DNA from: Hymenopellis radicata
Lineage: Eukaryota; Basidiomycota; Agaricomycetes; Agaricales; Physalacriaceae
Direction of reading: 5' to 3'
Assembly (NCBI GenBank): GCA_015501595.1
Contig: JADNRX010000020.1
Location: forward strand, 62,001-126,000
Length of the DNA stretch: 64,000 nt
How positions within the stretch are numbered: position 1 is the first letter of the stretch; every line of letters begins with the position of its first letter. Both the position numbers and the translations under genes were made by a program. The notes under the pieces were generated by a model. That model did no database searches, had not been told where the DNA came from, and was given only the letters and a program-made list of their open reading frames with translations. Shown in pieces: positions 33,329 to 44,725 of the stretch.

Positions 33329-35953
33329 TTTGTGGAGAGACTGAAGCAAATAAAGAGATTAACTGGATGAGACGGGGAGATGGTGGTGGTTGGAAGGATA
33401 GCAAGAAACGACCAAAGTCACACCTTCAAATAGCGGATCGACTCAGTTGAATCTAAGATCTGTCACGTGGATTGGAACTGTATTAATAGCGATACTCATT
33501 CTTGGCAACCGCCTGGGAAGGTGTAAGCTCGCTCTCGACCTAGTGCAACGCTACGGTTACTGATATTGGCACGACAGCGGGCATCGCACCCATCGTCTGG
33601 GCCTCGTACCGCCCTCTTCCAGACCGTCATTCGCGTCTTCTACGCGCTGTGAGCTTACGAGAGGGGGCAACCTGTGCTTGACAGTACAGTACCCGGTTCT
33701 AGATCAACCCAATCCCGTGGCTCTTCCTTTCCATTCCTGGGACCGATCCAAGCACGGTACCATTCAGTTCCTTTCTATATTCGCCTTACCCCAGATCACA
33801 TGAACCTACCCCGCAATTTCTTGTCAAATTCATAGAAACTCCCGAGAACCTCTTTCGACGCGTCTCGACCTGCTGAGGGCTCCACGAACCTCGTCTCTCG
33901 ACCGTATCCGCTGCTCTTCTCCATCGTCGTTGACCGTTTTGATGCCCAAGATTGAGTCCGTATCGGTGCCGGAGATGGGCCTGGTGCAGTCTGTCCCTAT
34001 ATGGAAGAAGACTCGGCGAGAATTGCAAGTAGCTGCCTACATTGAGCGTTCGCGTTTCTTCCATTCGGCATCGTCCATAGTCTATTCATAACTGATCGTA
34101 AAACGTCAGGCCTACGTAGCGGTGAGCATGCGAACGAGCCTCCTCACTGTCCTCAAGCCTCCTGCCGGCCTTGGCGTTGCTCTCAAGCTTCGCGGTTGAG
34201 GTCGTGGATGCTCCTGCGAAAATCTGCTGTCACGAGGCTATCTTCATCGTGGATGATTCTTGACTTTCTGTCAGATTTCTTTGTGTGCGACCGGCATTTC
34301 CCAGGTGAGTCTGGGCCTACATCAGTACGATTTTGGATGCTGTGAATCGTCCCCCATCACAATTCATTGGCATGTTATTGGCGTCATATACCTCCGGGTG
34401 ATAAGCCTCAATTACGATGCTGATCTTAATAGACCGCCTACGAACGGTCAAGGTTTCGGCAAGGGTGTGGATTCCCTTCTCCCGATCGCAGGACTGGCGC
34501 GTTCGCCCGTAAGGTGATGAAGTCTGAAGTCCGATGGGTGATGGTGCGGAGAAAGAAACGATTAGTATACAACGAGGTGTCAGATGTTATCATCTGACTG
34601 CTCTTCCGCGCATTCTGCAAACCAATGCGTTGATAAGTTTTTGATAAGGATTGACAAACCACGATCGAATCTTACGACGTTTGGTGGCGTCTTCAGCGGG
34701 CGTCAGCTGGGCTCCTCGGCATCGAAGCAGTAAGCACCTACAAATTTTTGTGTTTGTCTGGGATCACGATCAATGCGAGCCCAACGCCGAAAGACAGATG
34801 ACCCATTGAGTAGCTAAAAATGCTAGATACAAAAGACCGATGTCTCGGACGGTTCACGTACGGATTGAGCGGGACCGAGAGTATACAGACAATCCCGACA
34901 TGCAGAGAGATGAAGCGAGTGCGCTATTATATGTCGTGTGAAGCTTTCCGAAATGCTATCAAATGAATGTTACCATTCTTGGGAAAGCAGCTGTAAGAAT
35001 TCATATCAGTCATCCTTCTATCATTAACGTTGATATACATACAGAAGAATCAGCCCCAGAACTGATCAGATATCCGTTGCCGGAGTCCTTGAAAAGGTCG
35101 ATACCATTCGAAATACGTTCTTTCGTTGAGTAGCGGGGAAGATTAGTCGGCATTTATTAACCGGCCTTGGCAGGTGGAAACCACATTCAGGCAAATACTG
35201 AGGAAATATGAGCTGGATTGGCCAAAATGCGTATCTTGAACACGCAGACAACATATCAAGATCAACATTTTGCTCGAGAGCAGTCTATTACGGAGCACAA
35301 GGTTGAATTTTGACGTCTTGCACCGGGGGCGAGAGGTTTGGGGTGGAGGAACAGCTGCCAGTGCAGCGGTCGTGCTGACTGAGTGGAGGAGACAAGGAGG
35401 ACGTGCCTGGATCGAGTTATGTCATTGCCACCCAGATGCCACGAGGTAATATCTCCGAGTAGTCTCCAGACTCAACACTTACTCTTGTGCAGCTCTTCTG
35501 GACTCTTGTATATTCAACAAGCCGAAATTCCTACTTCAGACATTCTGCGATCCACTTCACATACTTTCTCTCTGTCGCTCTTAGCAAGGCCAGAACGCTG
35601 TTTTGTGCAATGTGACTCTGAGCGTTCTATGAACCTGCGACTTGACGAGCTGGTTGTCATCGTTTTTCGGCGTGTATCCATGCCGCCCGGGGAAAATGCC
35701 TCACAAAATGAAAAGACGCAGGTTGAACATTCGAAAGGAACGCCCGACAGCGCGACCTGAACAACATGCGGCCCCCAGGCAGCCGAACTTGACGATGGGT
35801 CCAGCCAGGCCCACTGCCTACATAAACCGAGACCTCTCAAGAATGCCTCTCCAGACTTTCTTTCTTGCCTCCGACGACTATTCGCTCTCTTTCCTTACAC
35901 TCTTTCTTCAGCGACCAGTCCCTTCTCGCCACAAATCTTTCTGAGGACGCGCC
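33329..35953. other. 2.6-kb region without a confident gene
   Basis: No frame here can be tied into a splice-supported gene. The best candidate is a 49-codon plus-strand frame at 33942-34091 (MPKIESVSVPEMGLVQSVP, ending SASSIVYS). A 125-codon plus-strand frame at 35383-35760 has no family-like sequence. No tRNA or tandem repeat was seen. It may contain a long untranslated or non-coding transcript, or a decayed gene. Confidence 0.35.
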
Positions 35954-37098
35954 ATGTTCGTTTCCGCAACCGTTGTATCAGCCTCTGCCCTCGTTCTCCT
36001 TGCAGGTCAAGCGCTCGGGCACGGCAAGATAACTTCGCCTCCGCCGCGCAGCGACACTGTAGGCGACGCGTTTGGCGCGGCGTGTGGCACCCAGCTGTTG
36101 AGTGTCGTGACTTCAGATCCATACGGAAATATCGAGGGCGAGGAGCAAATCACTTCCAGCAGCTCTTCCTGCAACCTCTGGATATGCAAAGGCTACCAGT
36201 TCGATGATAACGCGGCCTTTGTCCAAAGTTACACGGCCGGGCAGGTCATCGACATGGAGGTGGAGATTCGCGCACCCCACACTGGTGTACGTCTTCCCAC
36301 CCCGTAATTTTTTCTTCGATTGACATTGACCTTTTCAGTACGCCAACGTTTCTATTGGTGCGTCTCTTTTGCTACGCGCCAGGGAATAGAGTTTGGGGGA
36401 TTGACCGGACTTGCTTTCCGTTTAGTGAGCACTTCGACGAACACGATCATTGGAGACACTTTGATCTCGTGGGACGACTACGCTAGTACCGCCACCGGCG
36501 TCACGAGCGACGAGACTAGCTTCTCTATCACAATGCCCGACCTTGGTTCCCAGTGCGCCACAGCTGGCGATTGCGTCATTCAGTGGTTGTAAGTCGCGTT
36601 CAGAACTGCATGGCTATTACTCACCGGCCACACCAGCTGGTACGCCCCACCCGGCGTTGATCAAACCTACGAGGACTGCATTGACTTTGTTATGGATGGC
36701 TCCGGCTCTGGCTCTGGATCGTCGTCATCTGTTGAGACTTCGGCTCCCGCCGCCACGCCTGTAGTCACTTCGGCCACAGCTGCGTTTGAAGCCTCTTCGT
36801 CTTCTGTGGCAACCCTCTCAGCTGTCACTCCCGCCAGCTCCACCGACACCACCACGTCCGCTTCCACCCCCAGCCCGACTGGCACCTCGTGCACTGCCTC
36901 ATGCTGTTGCCAGAATGGTAAGCCATGTTCTCCGCCGTGTGGATAGAACACCGCCTGACTATGTTTTCAAAAGAATACAACGCCTGTGCTGCCGCGGGAG
37001 GGAGTGATTGCGAAGCGGCTGCAGAAACGTGCATGGAGACCGTGCAAACGATCCGCAAGATCAAGCGCTCGGGAACGCTGGGTCGTCGACTCTACTAA
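35954..37098 (+). CDS. secreted copper-monooxygenase-like (LPMO-like) protein with Cys-rich tail
   Basis: Five exons: 35954-36286, 36339-36357, 36426-36588, 36637-36917 and 36974-37098; 306 residues, phases all matching. Cleavage of the signal peptide MFVSATVVSASALVLLAGQALG leaves HGKITSPPPR, a mature N-terminal His as needed for a copper histidine brace. The domain continues FGAACG, YANVSIV, ISWDDYA and QWFWYAPPGVDQTYEDCIDF, a beta-sandwich with conserved Cys and a C-terminal aromatic strand. This resembles chitin/cellulose-active LPMO families and their non-catalytic relatives, but I cannot assign an AA family. A Ser/Thr linker of about 55 residues leads to a Cys-rich tail (CTASCCCQN, YNACAAAGGSDC) and a basic C-terminus. 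No GPI signal is evident. The role would be oxidative polysaccharide attack or copper binding. Confidence 0.7.
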
Positions 37099-37294
37099 AG
37101 AGTACGCGTGGAGATTTATTCCCTCGTTTACTATATTCACACGATAACCACTGAGTGGTCTGCGTATCATTCCTGTTCGCGCATTCTCGCCATTCTCTGG
37201 AAGTGTAGGGGGGCATGGCGCGGATGGGCAGGTTAATTAGAAACACTTTACATTGTATACTGTCACTTGGGAGCAATATATACCGTCGCAATGT

Positions 37295-37860
37295 TCGCGA
37301 TGAAGCTTTCATAGTGGATTCTGAAGGTGAGCAAGAAATAGGTGGTCTCTGTCACTCGCGGTATTTGGCGTAAGCAAATGACCCTTGAACGTGTGAAATG
37401 ACGCAGAGCTTCTCTGTTTGTTACAGCATTGAATCAGGAGTGAAGAAACACCTGAAGAACGTAATGTACCTTTCAAGTCACTCTTTATCGAGTTGCTCTT
37501 TCATTCAAGCTTCTCCCTGTGTGACAAAGCTATAGGCGTTTATTATGTTCTTTACCCGCTCAAGACTGTTCCGTTCTTCAGTCGCGATGAAGCTTTCATG
37601 GTGGGATTCTGAAGGTGAGCAAGAAATAGGTGGTCTCTGTCACTCGCGGTATTTGGCGTAAGCAAATGACCCTTGAACGTGTGAAATGACGCAGAGCTTC
37701 TCTGTTTGTTACAGCATTGAATCAGGAGTGAAGAAACACCTGAAGAACGTAATGTACCTTTCAAGTCACTCTTTATCGAGTTGCGCTTTCATTCAAGCTT
37801 CTCCCTGTGTGACAAAGCTATAGGCGTTTATTATGTTCTTTACCCGCTCAAGACTGTTCC
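37295..37860. repeat. tandem direct duplication, about 288 bp per unit
   Basis: Copy 1 spans about 37295-37572 and copy 2 about 37582-37860. They start TCGCGATGAAGCTTTCAT and end CTCAAGACTGTTCC, and differ at only a few positions (GTGGATTC against GTGGGATTC, TTGCTCTTTC against TTGCGCTTTC). A 9-bp spacer separates them. No open frame runs through the unit and no terminal inverted repeat is seen, so this is a recent local duplication rather than a recognised transposon. Confidence 0.85.
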
Positions 37861-38363
37861 TTCAGGTCCAGGATTATCTTGTGTGGCGTAAGACTCGTTA
37901 CTGACTCGGATGAGATAGAGTTGGAAGAAGCTACAAGATAACGAGATCGACGAGGATGAGATGGCGCGCGCTCGTAAAGAGCAACTCGGGGTTTTAGTAG
38001 GTAAAGGACTGCGAAAAAGGCTGAACGTGATCGTACAGCCCGATCGATAACCAGGCCGAGCCCCACACTACGACAGTGTCGTGTGCGTAATGCATTTTAC
38101 CCGAAACCATCTCACAACCTCACCACGTCGCGGCGAACAGACTGAGAAAATCGGTGCTGTGAGCCGTGCCAGCAAAGCTGGCAGCGCGCATCCAAAAAAA
38201 AAAGAGATAGAGTACGTTCCTGTAACACCTTCACACGTTAGTAACAAGCCTTTCTTCCGCCTTTCGAAGCTCAATTCAATCCAAACAAGCGGAATCGACT
38301 GGAGTTCATCCAATGAGGACTCATAAAAGCAGCTATTCATAAGACATTCAATAGAAACAGTCA

Positions 38364-40819
38364 TCACGTCTTCGCGATGCTATGTGTCCTACGGATCTCC
38401 AGCGTCGTCCTCGCCATAGCCGGCGGAATGAATGCTTCAGGAACAAAGTCTATCCCATATCGAGCGTCCCCTTGCAACAGCTCAGAATGTCTGTAACCAA
38501 TTTCAGCATGGGAGAACATAGACTAGAAGTCAACTTACGTTTCATTGAGATGCGATTTAACAGCAGTCAAACTCTGCGGTAGCCCCTCTGTTGGACCGTC
38601 TGCACAATGAAGGCAGTTCCAGTAACGCTCGTCCACCTCCGTCGAAAGGATTTTGCAACACTTCTTGTCCTTTATCTGAGATGGCAATATGAGGTCGTCT
38701 TCGTTAGACGATAGAGAGCTCGACTGTGCGTGGATATGGGATACCTATGCAACTATAAGCCATCGCTCACACAAAGATGCCAAAAGTCTTACATATTTAC
38801 GCCACCCGCGAACTTTATAGACGTGCTTCTTGCGAGGACAGCACGTCTCAGGACACGCAAAATACCCTTCAAATTTATCCATAGCCTCGACAGTCGCAGT
38901 CGCCGGGTCCAGTCCAGCGCGCGCCACGACCTCCTTCACAATCCTCTGCATCTTCTTGCTCTTCACAAGATTATCGGCTGACCACGGCCGGCGAATGCGT
39001 CTCCCGACCCAAGGATGCGTGCGCCTAAACGAGTGCGCCAGCCGACCCCGCGCCGAGCTAGCCGGCTTGCCACCAACTATGATTGTCTCGCACCCATCAT
39101 ATATCTCTAGATTACCCAACTCGGCATCCAGCGAGTTGCAGCGGTGCGTGAGCACCTCGGGATAGAAAAGTGGGATATCACGACACATAAAATGCTCGCA
39201 TACCATCACGCGCGAAGTCTGGCGTAGAAGATCAGGTACCTCCGAAAACTGCTTCAGCGACACAGAACCCCGTATGACCTTGGCTAGTTCGTCACGTATC
39301 TGCTCCAACCATCGGTCGTACAGCTCTGGCATTTGTGGGAGGACATCAGTAAGACGGCCGGCATCCACATGCTCATTGGTAGGGAGATTCAGCATCTCAT
39401 GAATGGGTGGGAACTCACACACATCTGTGATGTTGGGGAAGACAAGTCCGAGCCCGACGTTCTCAGACGTGAGGAGCTCCCGTTTGAACGGCCGAAGTAC
39501 TGTGTGGAGAACGACGGCCATGCGCTGGTCGACGAATAACAGGCGTTCTTTCTTGAGCCGGTGAGAACGCTGTTCCGCCAAGAACTCGACCATTTTGTCC
39601 TTTATCAGGCGCCAATCTGTGTGTTGGACAGATGAGCATCATGATCCAGATAACAGATCTAAATTGCACCAACCCGTTTCTGTGAAAGGCCCCGACGGTT
39701 CGATGTCCAAGCATTCATGTTGCTTGTACAACTCGGTGTCCTTGACCCATGGCTCATCGAAGCCCAATTCTTCAAGTCTTTTCCACACCCTAAGTACTCA
39801 TCATTGTTTCTTTTCGCCAGTTGACAGTCAGAAGAAGACGAACGCTACCTCGCGTTCCTTTCTCCACTTCTCTACTTGCAGCTTCTTGGCCGACTCATGT
39901 GCTTCATGCTCTATTCGTTCAGCGCGGTGTTTCTCGCGCAACCAATCATCTGCGGACCGAGCTGACTATATGAGAGATCAGCAATGAAGATGCGCAGAAG
40001 CTGATATGTACCTACCAAAGCGCGACGGGCCAAGTATTCATATTGAGAAGATAGATAGGCATTCTCATCAGATTGGGAAGATAATTCCGCTTTGACTGCT
40101 TCATAATCACGAGGAAGACAGGCGCTCTCTACATGGATTTTCCTCACTGTTCGAACTAGGAGATGATTAAAAGCACTGTTTCGAAGTCTAAGGCACACTA
40201 CTTACCGGTAGTTGGTGTCAAGGACCAAACTTTCCGAACAGTACATGTCTCCTCATCACCTTCATTTCGACGCATCTGATCTAGGCTCTTAAGCCTGCGC
40301 GAACATTCAGACCTAGAACCACAAAATTGAAATCTAGGCGCACTCTTTATTGCGGCAATGAGAGCAAAGCCTGAGTCTTAGCATGAAGTCGGGCTTGACT
40401 GGTCTCCACAGCATGCCACAAAGCTGAGCGCGCGTCAGTGAGATTAAACCCGAAAAGAAATAAGCGTACATTGCAGTACTCCCCATATACCAGCGCAATC
40501 CAGGCAGAAGGTGCCATGTCATCAGGACACGGCGGAAAATCTGGTCCTGGAGTGTTCTTGAGAGCAGCTTTCCAAATAGGCATAGCTGAGCGACACATGA
40601 GATTATCCCTCAAGAGATGACTGGTACGAGACAGTCGAAAGACGTCGGTTGGACTGAGATAGCTGAATATCTATCAGGGTGGTTGTAACGACCATACATG
40701 CATAATGCGAGAATTAGACATGCCTCCAGGCAAACGTCCATAGGAAGGTCCATGAGAAGTGCAGTCGGAGAGGATGAGAGGGCGTTATCGGTGGAGACGA
40801 GTCGCGCGCGCGCTACCAT
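38364..40819 (-). CDS. F-box protein
   Basis: F-box proteins bring substrates to SCF ubiquitin ligases. The N-terminal F-box is LLMDLPMDVCLE joined to IFSYLSPTDVFRLSRTSHLL across an intron, followed by MPIWKAALKNTPG, PCPDDMAPSAW, and a Cys-rich YCN-LCG..LCSHCRNK segment typical of agaricomycete F-box proteins. Exons recognised are 40819-40724, 40670-40470, from 40423, then blocks with RRNEGDEETCTVRKV, YEAVKAELSSQSDENAY, DDWLREKHRAERIEHEAHE and FDEPWVKDTELYKQHE, a long exon from about 39620 to 38786 (EFLAEQRSHRLKKERLLF), and C-terminal exons ending IRRTHSIAKT at 38364. The first intron (40723-40671) begins GCATGT, a GC-AG intron. The junction near 39855 is off by one base. The target-binding part is unrecognised. 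Confidence 0.7.
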
Positions 40820-41158
40820 TGTAGAAAGAATACAGGAAATTTCCAGGAGGTGTTCGTGTTCGGTAGATGAACGTCAGAACGAAGGAATCGGTCCGGAGTT
40901 GCCGATCATTCTTTGCGGAATTTATTGCCCACAATGCCCTCCGTTTAGCCAGAGACTGGGCAGAGAAAGCTCGATTGACGCGCCGCCGCTGTGCTAAGCC
41001 TGCGTTTAACCGTGGTCGGTAAGCATGTCAAGCTTAGGGGAAGTGAATATCTCATAGCCAGCTATTGAACGGCGGACTCTGTGAGGTACAGTAAGGATGA
41101 ATTACAATGGTAAACGACATATGTACAATGGGACTCAGTACTCAGCATATCACGGTTC

Positions 41159-41650
41159 TCAGCTCGGTTTTCCCACTATTGGTATCGGCCGCTTCGAAAA
41201 GAGCACCTTTCGTTTGACAATCGCGACTGCCTGCCAACTAATTTCTCTCTTTTGCGTCTGATTGAACCCGGCGTCATCGGTGACATCCATAGGGAAATCA
41301 TCATCATCGTCTGATTGTTTCGGACGCGTTTTATGCATGATCGCCAGTGGTTTTTTGAGAGTGACAATCTTGCCCTCGAGGAGATGGTGTCCTATACGCA
41401 GAGTTGGGCGTTTCTACGACGCGTCAGCGAGATGCGGCGCGTGGAAAGCGAGCAAGTACGTTACCAGGTCGTCATCTAGTGTCAACTTACCCACCAGCTT
41501 CCCATCGCGCTCCCCTTCATAGGTGCTCTCTACGTCGAGCGTGCCCTGCAGTTCAACAAGGACGATCTCGTCGTGTGACACCTTAGCCACGGATGGTGGC
41601 AGTTTTAAATTGGATGTGGAAGGGAGCACGAAGTCGACGGGGATGATCAT
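41159..41650 (-). CDS. CTF8: Ctf8, subunit of the Ctf18-RFC clamp loader
   Basis: Two exons, 41650-41465 and 41413-41159, with a 51-nt intron; 146 residues. The sequence begins MIIPVDFVL and has the Ctf8 core EIVLVELQGTLD, GKLVGKLTLDDDL, PTLRIGHHLLEGKIVTLKKP and LAIMHKTRP, then an acidic stretch (DDDDDFPMDV), QAVAIVKRKVLFSKRP and a short tail. Ctf8 joins Dcc1 and Ctf18 to make the alternative RFC that loads or unloads PCNA during replication and supports sister-chromatid cohesion. The length is close to the usual size for fungal Ctf8. The frame is intact. Confidence 0.9.
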
Positions 41651-41745
41651 GGTGGAAAGGGAAGACGCGTTGTATTGAAAGATGTTTCATTTATTAGCCA
41701 AGCAATGTCTGTAGTATACATAGACTTGTGGGGTCCTATTCACAA

Positions 41746-41827
41746 GTCGGTATCGATTAGGGGTTAAATCACTTCGTTGTGGTTACAGCATTCCGAAGAG
41801 CCACAGGTTCGATTCCTGTTACCGACA
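41746..41827 (+). tRNA. tRNA-His (anticodon GTG) with a 10-nt intron
   Basis: Acceptor stem GTCGGTA pairs perfectly with TACCGAC, followed by discriminator A. The D stem is GAT/ATC, the T arm ACAGG-TTCGATT-CCTGT, and the anticodon stem CTTCG/CGAAG. The loop is 17 nt; removing a 10-nt intron (41783-41792, TTACAGCATT) after position 37 leaves TTGTGGC with anticodon GTG at 41779-41781. G at position 1 and A at position 73 fit eukaryotic tRNA-His, whose extra G-1 is added after transcription. A TTTT at about 41847 may terminate transcription. Confidence 0.85.
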
Positions 41828-42210
41828 CTGTACCTTTCGCCTATACTTTTGCTGGTGTGGCGCTTAGGCCATTTTACTTAGGGACCAGGGTGGACCCGGG
41901 ACCGTGACCCGTCGGCGCGGCGCGCTGTAAATATTTCAACCCTAGGTCACTAAGGCAGGCCGCAGTAAGGCTGTTTGAAGTTTGAATTCAGGCTTAGGCT
42001 AAGACTTGAATCTTGATTACTACTAACTAGTGCGTGCGCCGTGCTCACTTCTAGTAAGCTTTCTTTTCGTTCAGAGCATCAGGTAGCATTAACTGAAATG
42101 CCGACACACAGCCTGTGACACAGCACAATCCCATGCAGCCAAGATACAACACACTGCAACAAGATGAAGATACAGTACTATCACAATTCGTGTATATACC
42201 TACTCGTGCG
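41828..42210. other. intergenic region, no gene seen
   Basis: About 380 bp between tRNA-His and the 3' end of TPR paralogue E. I see no open frame, repeat or RNA beyond the possible Pol III terminator near its left end. Confidence 0.4.
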
Positions 42211-44352
42211 TTAGGATGGCATTCCCTCAAGGAGAGGCTCTAGCGCTAGGTCAGCAGCGTATGTCCTCTCTTTCGCCTTATGAACCAAAGCTGGGCCAGC
42301 CCACCACAGTTTTCTCATCTTAGGCAACGTGTCCTTCAGACGTCTAACGACAGAAAGCTGTTCAGATGCAGGCGCATCACATTTGATCATATATTCTAGC
42401 GCGCAGTGGAGGAACCCTGTGAAATAATTCAGAAAGAATGGACACTAGTTGGAGAGAGCAGCATTCAAGGTCAGCCCTACGCACACGTATGAGACTGATC
42501 GTCGGTTGCGTATCCGTCGGCAGCCTTGAGGTAGCAACTCGCGGCGGCGTGAAGGTGCTCTTTGGATTCGTCGGCATCGGCATGGCTGAGCTGTTGTACA
42601 TGGTGGTGCCCCAAGGCCCTAATCGGTGATTCAGCAAAACATGCCGAATACAGAATGCTCTGCTCACGCATAGGCTGTACCCGAGCAATTCTTGTGAAAG
42701 GCCCATATGCTGGCGATGTTCAATCCGGCTGTATCGCCAGCGTCGATGTCCTTTATCAGTTCACGCGCCTCCGTTGCAAGCAAGGCGAGCAGGATGTCTC
42801 GGTCTTCACGATTGTCACTGGCGTGCTATACGGAGATCGACCGCTGGAATATACAAGAGCAGAAAACACCCTTACCTCCATGATCGCGTCAAGATACATT
42901 CGCCGTACCCCGTTTATGAAAGTCGTCTCAAAAATCGCACCACGGTCTTCCCTCGGGACACCCTTCCAAGTCTTGGCGCCCCATCTCAGGACCGTCACTG
43001 CGTTCTTAAAATATTCATATTTATGGGCGTATTCCCTTCCCAGCGTTCCGTCGAGAAAGCCTCTCATGATCCAAAAACTGTGTCTCCTCAGTAGAGAAAC
43101 CAAAGTCGCTGAAGAAGCTCACCGGACGTTCATGGTCATGGCCATACGAACAGGGCGCCAGCCTTCCCTCTTGACTCTTGCCGGGGCCTGGGACATTATT
43201 TGGGATGGACTGACATGAATCGGCCAAGGTTTATAGTGCATCTGTTCTAGCTGCACTACATGAAGGCTCGTAAGGAACGTTTGTTACTACGACGATCTAT
43301 GACTTACTTTGCCGATTAAAGATATCGAGCCAGCTGCTACCATCAATGTGGAATACGTGCTCGTTAGAAATCAAGGCGTTAACGAGAGACTGAAGAGCCT
43401 AGGTAGTGCGTGAGACGGAGCGTACGCGACTGGGAGATGTTCGCTTACCCCCGTGTCGCCGACGACCGCTACACCCTGACTGTTATGAATCAACCTGGAG
43501 TGCTTCATGATCTGGACGCCATCGAAAAATTCCTGTTCAGTATTATCAGTTTCTCGTCGATCAAAACATCAGTTCTTCTTACCCTATAAGCACCGTCCAA
43601 CGTCCACGCCTGCATGAGGTTCGGTGAGACGCTATCTACCATAAGAAGACGAAGCGTACCGAGCTGTCAAAGTATTGTGTTCGCTTGAGATCATCGATCA
43701 TCTCACCGGCGACAATCCAAGGTGGCTTATCGACCAATGAATTAAACTGGTAAGCGTCGGGGTTTGCTTCCTGGATAGGAATCGGGGGTCTGTCGATGAT
43801 CTCTTGTGAGAGCTTCATTCCTTCTTCATACTGGGCCTTCTGCTTTGATTCAGCCGGAGATAGATTCTCCTTGGGGAGGGTTTTTATGGCTGTCTGGTAC
43901 GCTTCGACGCTGCGTCGGTGCTCGCCGATCAACTGAATATTGACATAAGAAAGATAGTCGCGCCTATGTCGTGTGGGCTCACGTTGTACGCGTCTCCAAC
44001 TCTTCCCCAAGCCTTGGAATACGTCGGATCGAGCTTCGTTGCCTTCGAAGATGTTAGTTCCCGATTAGTGCGATCAACATTTAAGGACGCGTACAGTGAC
44101 AGCGTCGGCCAGAGCTTCGGTATATCTGCATGACAGGAAACGTCAGTGAACACATCGCACTGAATCAGACGAAAGATTCACATACCGCTTCAACGAGCGT
44201 TGACATGCAGATCGATTTGCGTAGAGAATCGCGTTTTGATCGTCCAACGCGATTGCTTTTGTGTATTTCACAATAGCCGAAGCGTAGTCCTTCCTCACAA
44301 ACAACGCGTTACCCTCCGCCTTCAATGTTTCGGCCGTAGGACTGGCGCTCAT
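42211..44352 (-). CDS. TPR-domain protein, paralogue E
   Basis: Starts MSASPTAETLKAEGNALFVRKDY at 44352 and ends PLLEGMPS at 42211. TPR helices lie in the first exons (AIVKYTKAIALDDQNAILYA, LDPTYSKAWGRVGDAY). Later segments match paralogues A-C: KPPWIVAGEMIDDLKR, FWIMRGFLDGTLGREY, GVPREDRGAIFETTF, ALGHHHVQQLSHADA, DGYATDDQSHT and LWWAGPALVHK. It is about 17 kb from paralogue B and more diverged than the A/B pair. A TGACGTCATGTGA string lies 29-41 bp upstream of the start codon, as in paralogue B. The function of the family is unknown. Confidence 0.75.
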
Positions 44353-44725
44353 CGTGGAATAAAGCGAAGAAGCGGTACATTGACGTCATGTGAGTGAGCA
44401 CTCGGACGTTTTGAACACCAGCACTGGCAGAACAACTCGGACTGCGAGGACCAAATATTAGAAATGACCGTAAGAGAGCGAGTAGTTGATTGTAATCGTG
44501 ACACGTTTCAAGTTTGAGTTCCCCTGAGGAACGGCCGTGCCATGGAAATGTCATTATGGCGGCCGAGACTCGATTTCCTGCCCCCGATCACTTTCTCTCT
44601 TACCATCACGTTGACGGCAACGACGAACAGAGATACCGACACCTCTCTCGCGGGCAATAGTAAGTATTTCCTCCATATCATCTCTTCTTCATGAATCAAC
44701 CACCTCCTCAGAATACATCCTCAAT
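44353..44725. promoter_or_regulatory. divergent intergenic region with TGACGTCA at 44381-44388
   Basis: This 373-bp spacer lies between TPR paralogue E (minus) and the F-box/LRR-like gene (plus). The bZIP-type palindrome TGACGTCA followed by TGTGA is 29 bp from the paralogue-E start codon. The remainder shows no motif that I can support. Confidence 0.45.

Noticed and set aside
33460..33660. A possible RNA gene with GC-rich hairpins
   Set aside because: I could not fold a tRNA cloverleaf, and found no 5S rRNA-like internal boxes or snRNA motifs.
35383..35760. A 125-codon plus-strand open frame upstream of the LPMO-like gene
   Set aside because: The opposite strand is open over most of it, and neither reading resembles a protein family or connects to a splice-supported exon.
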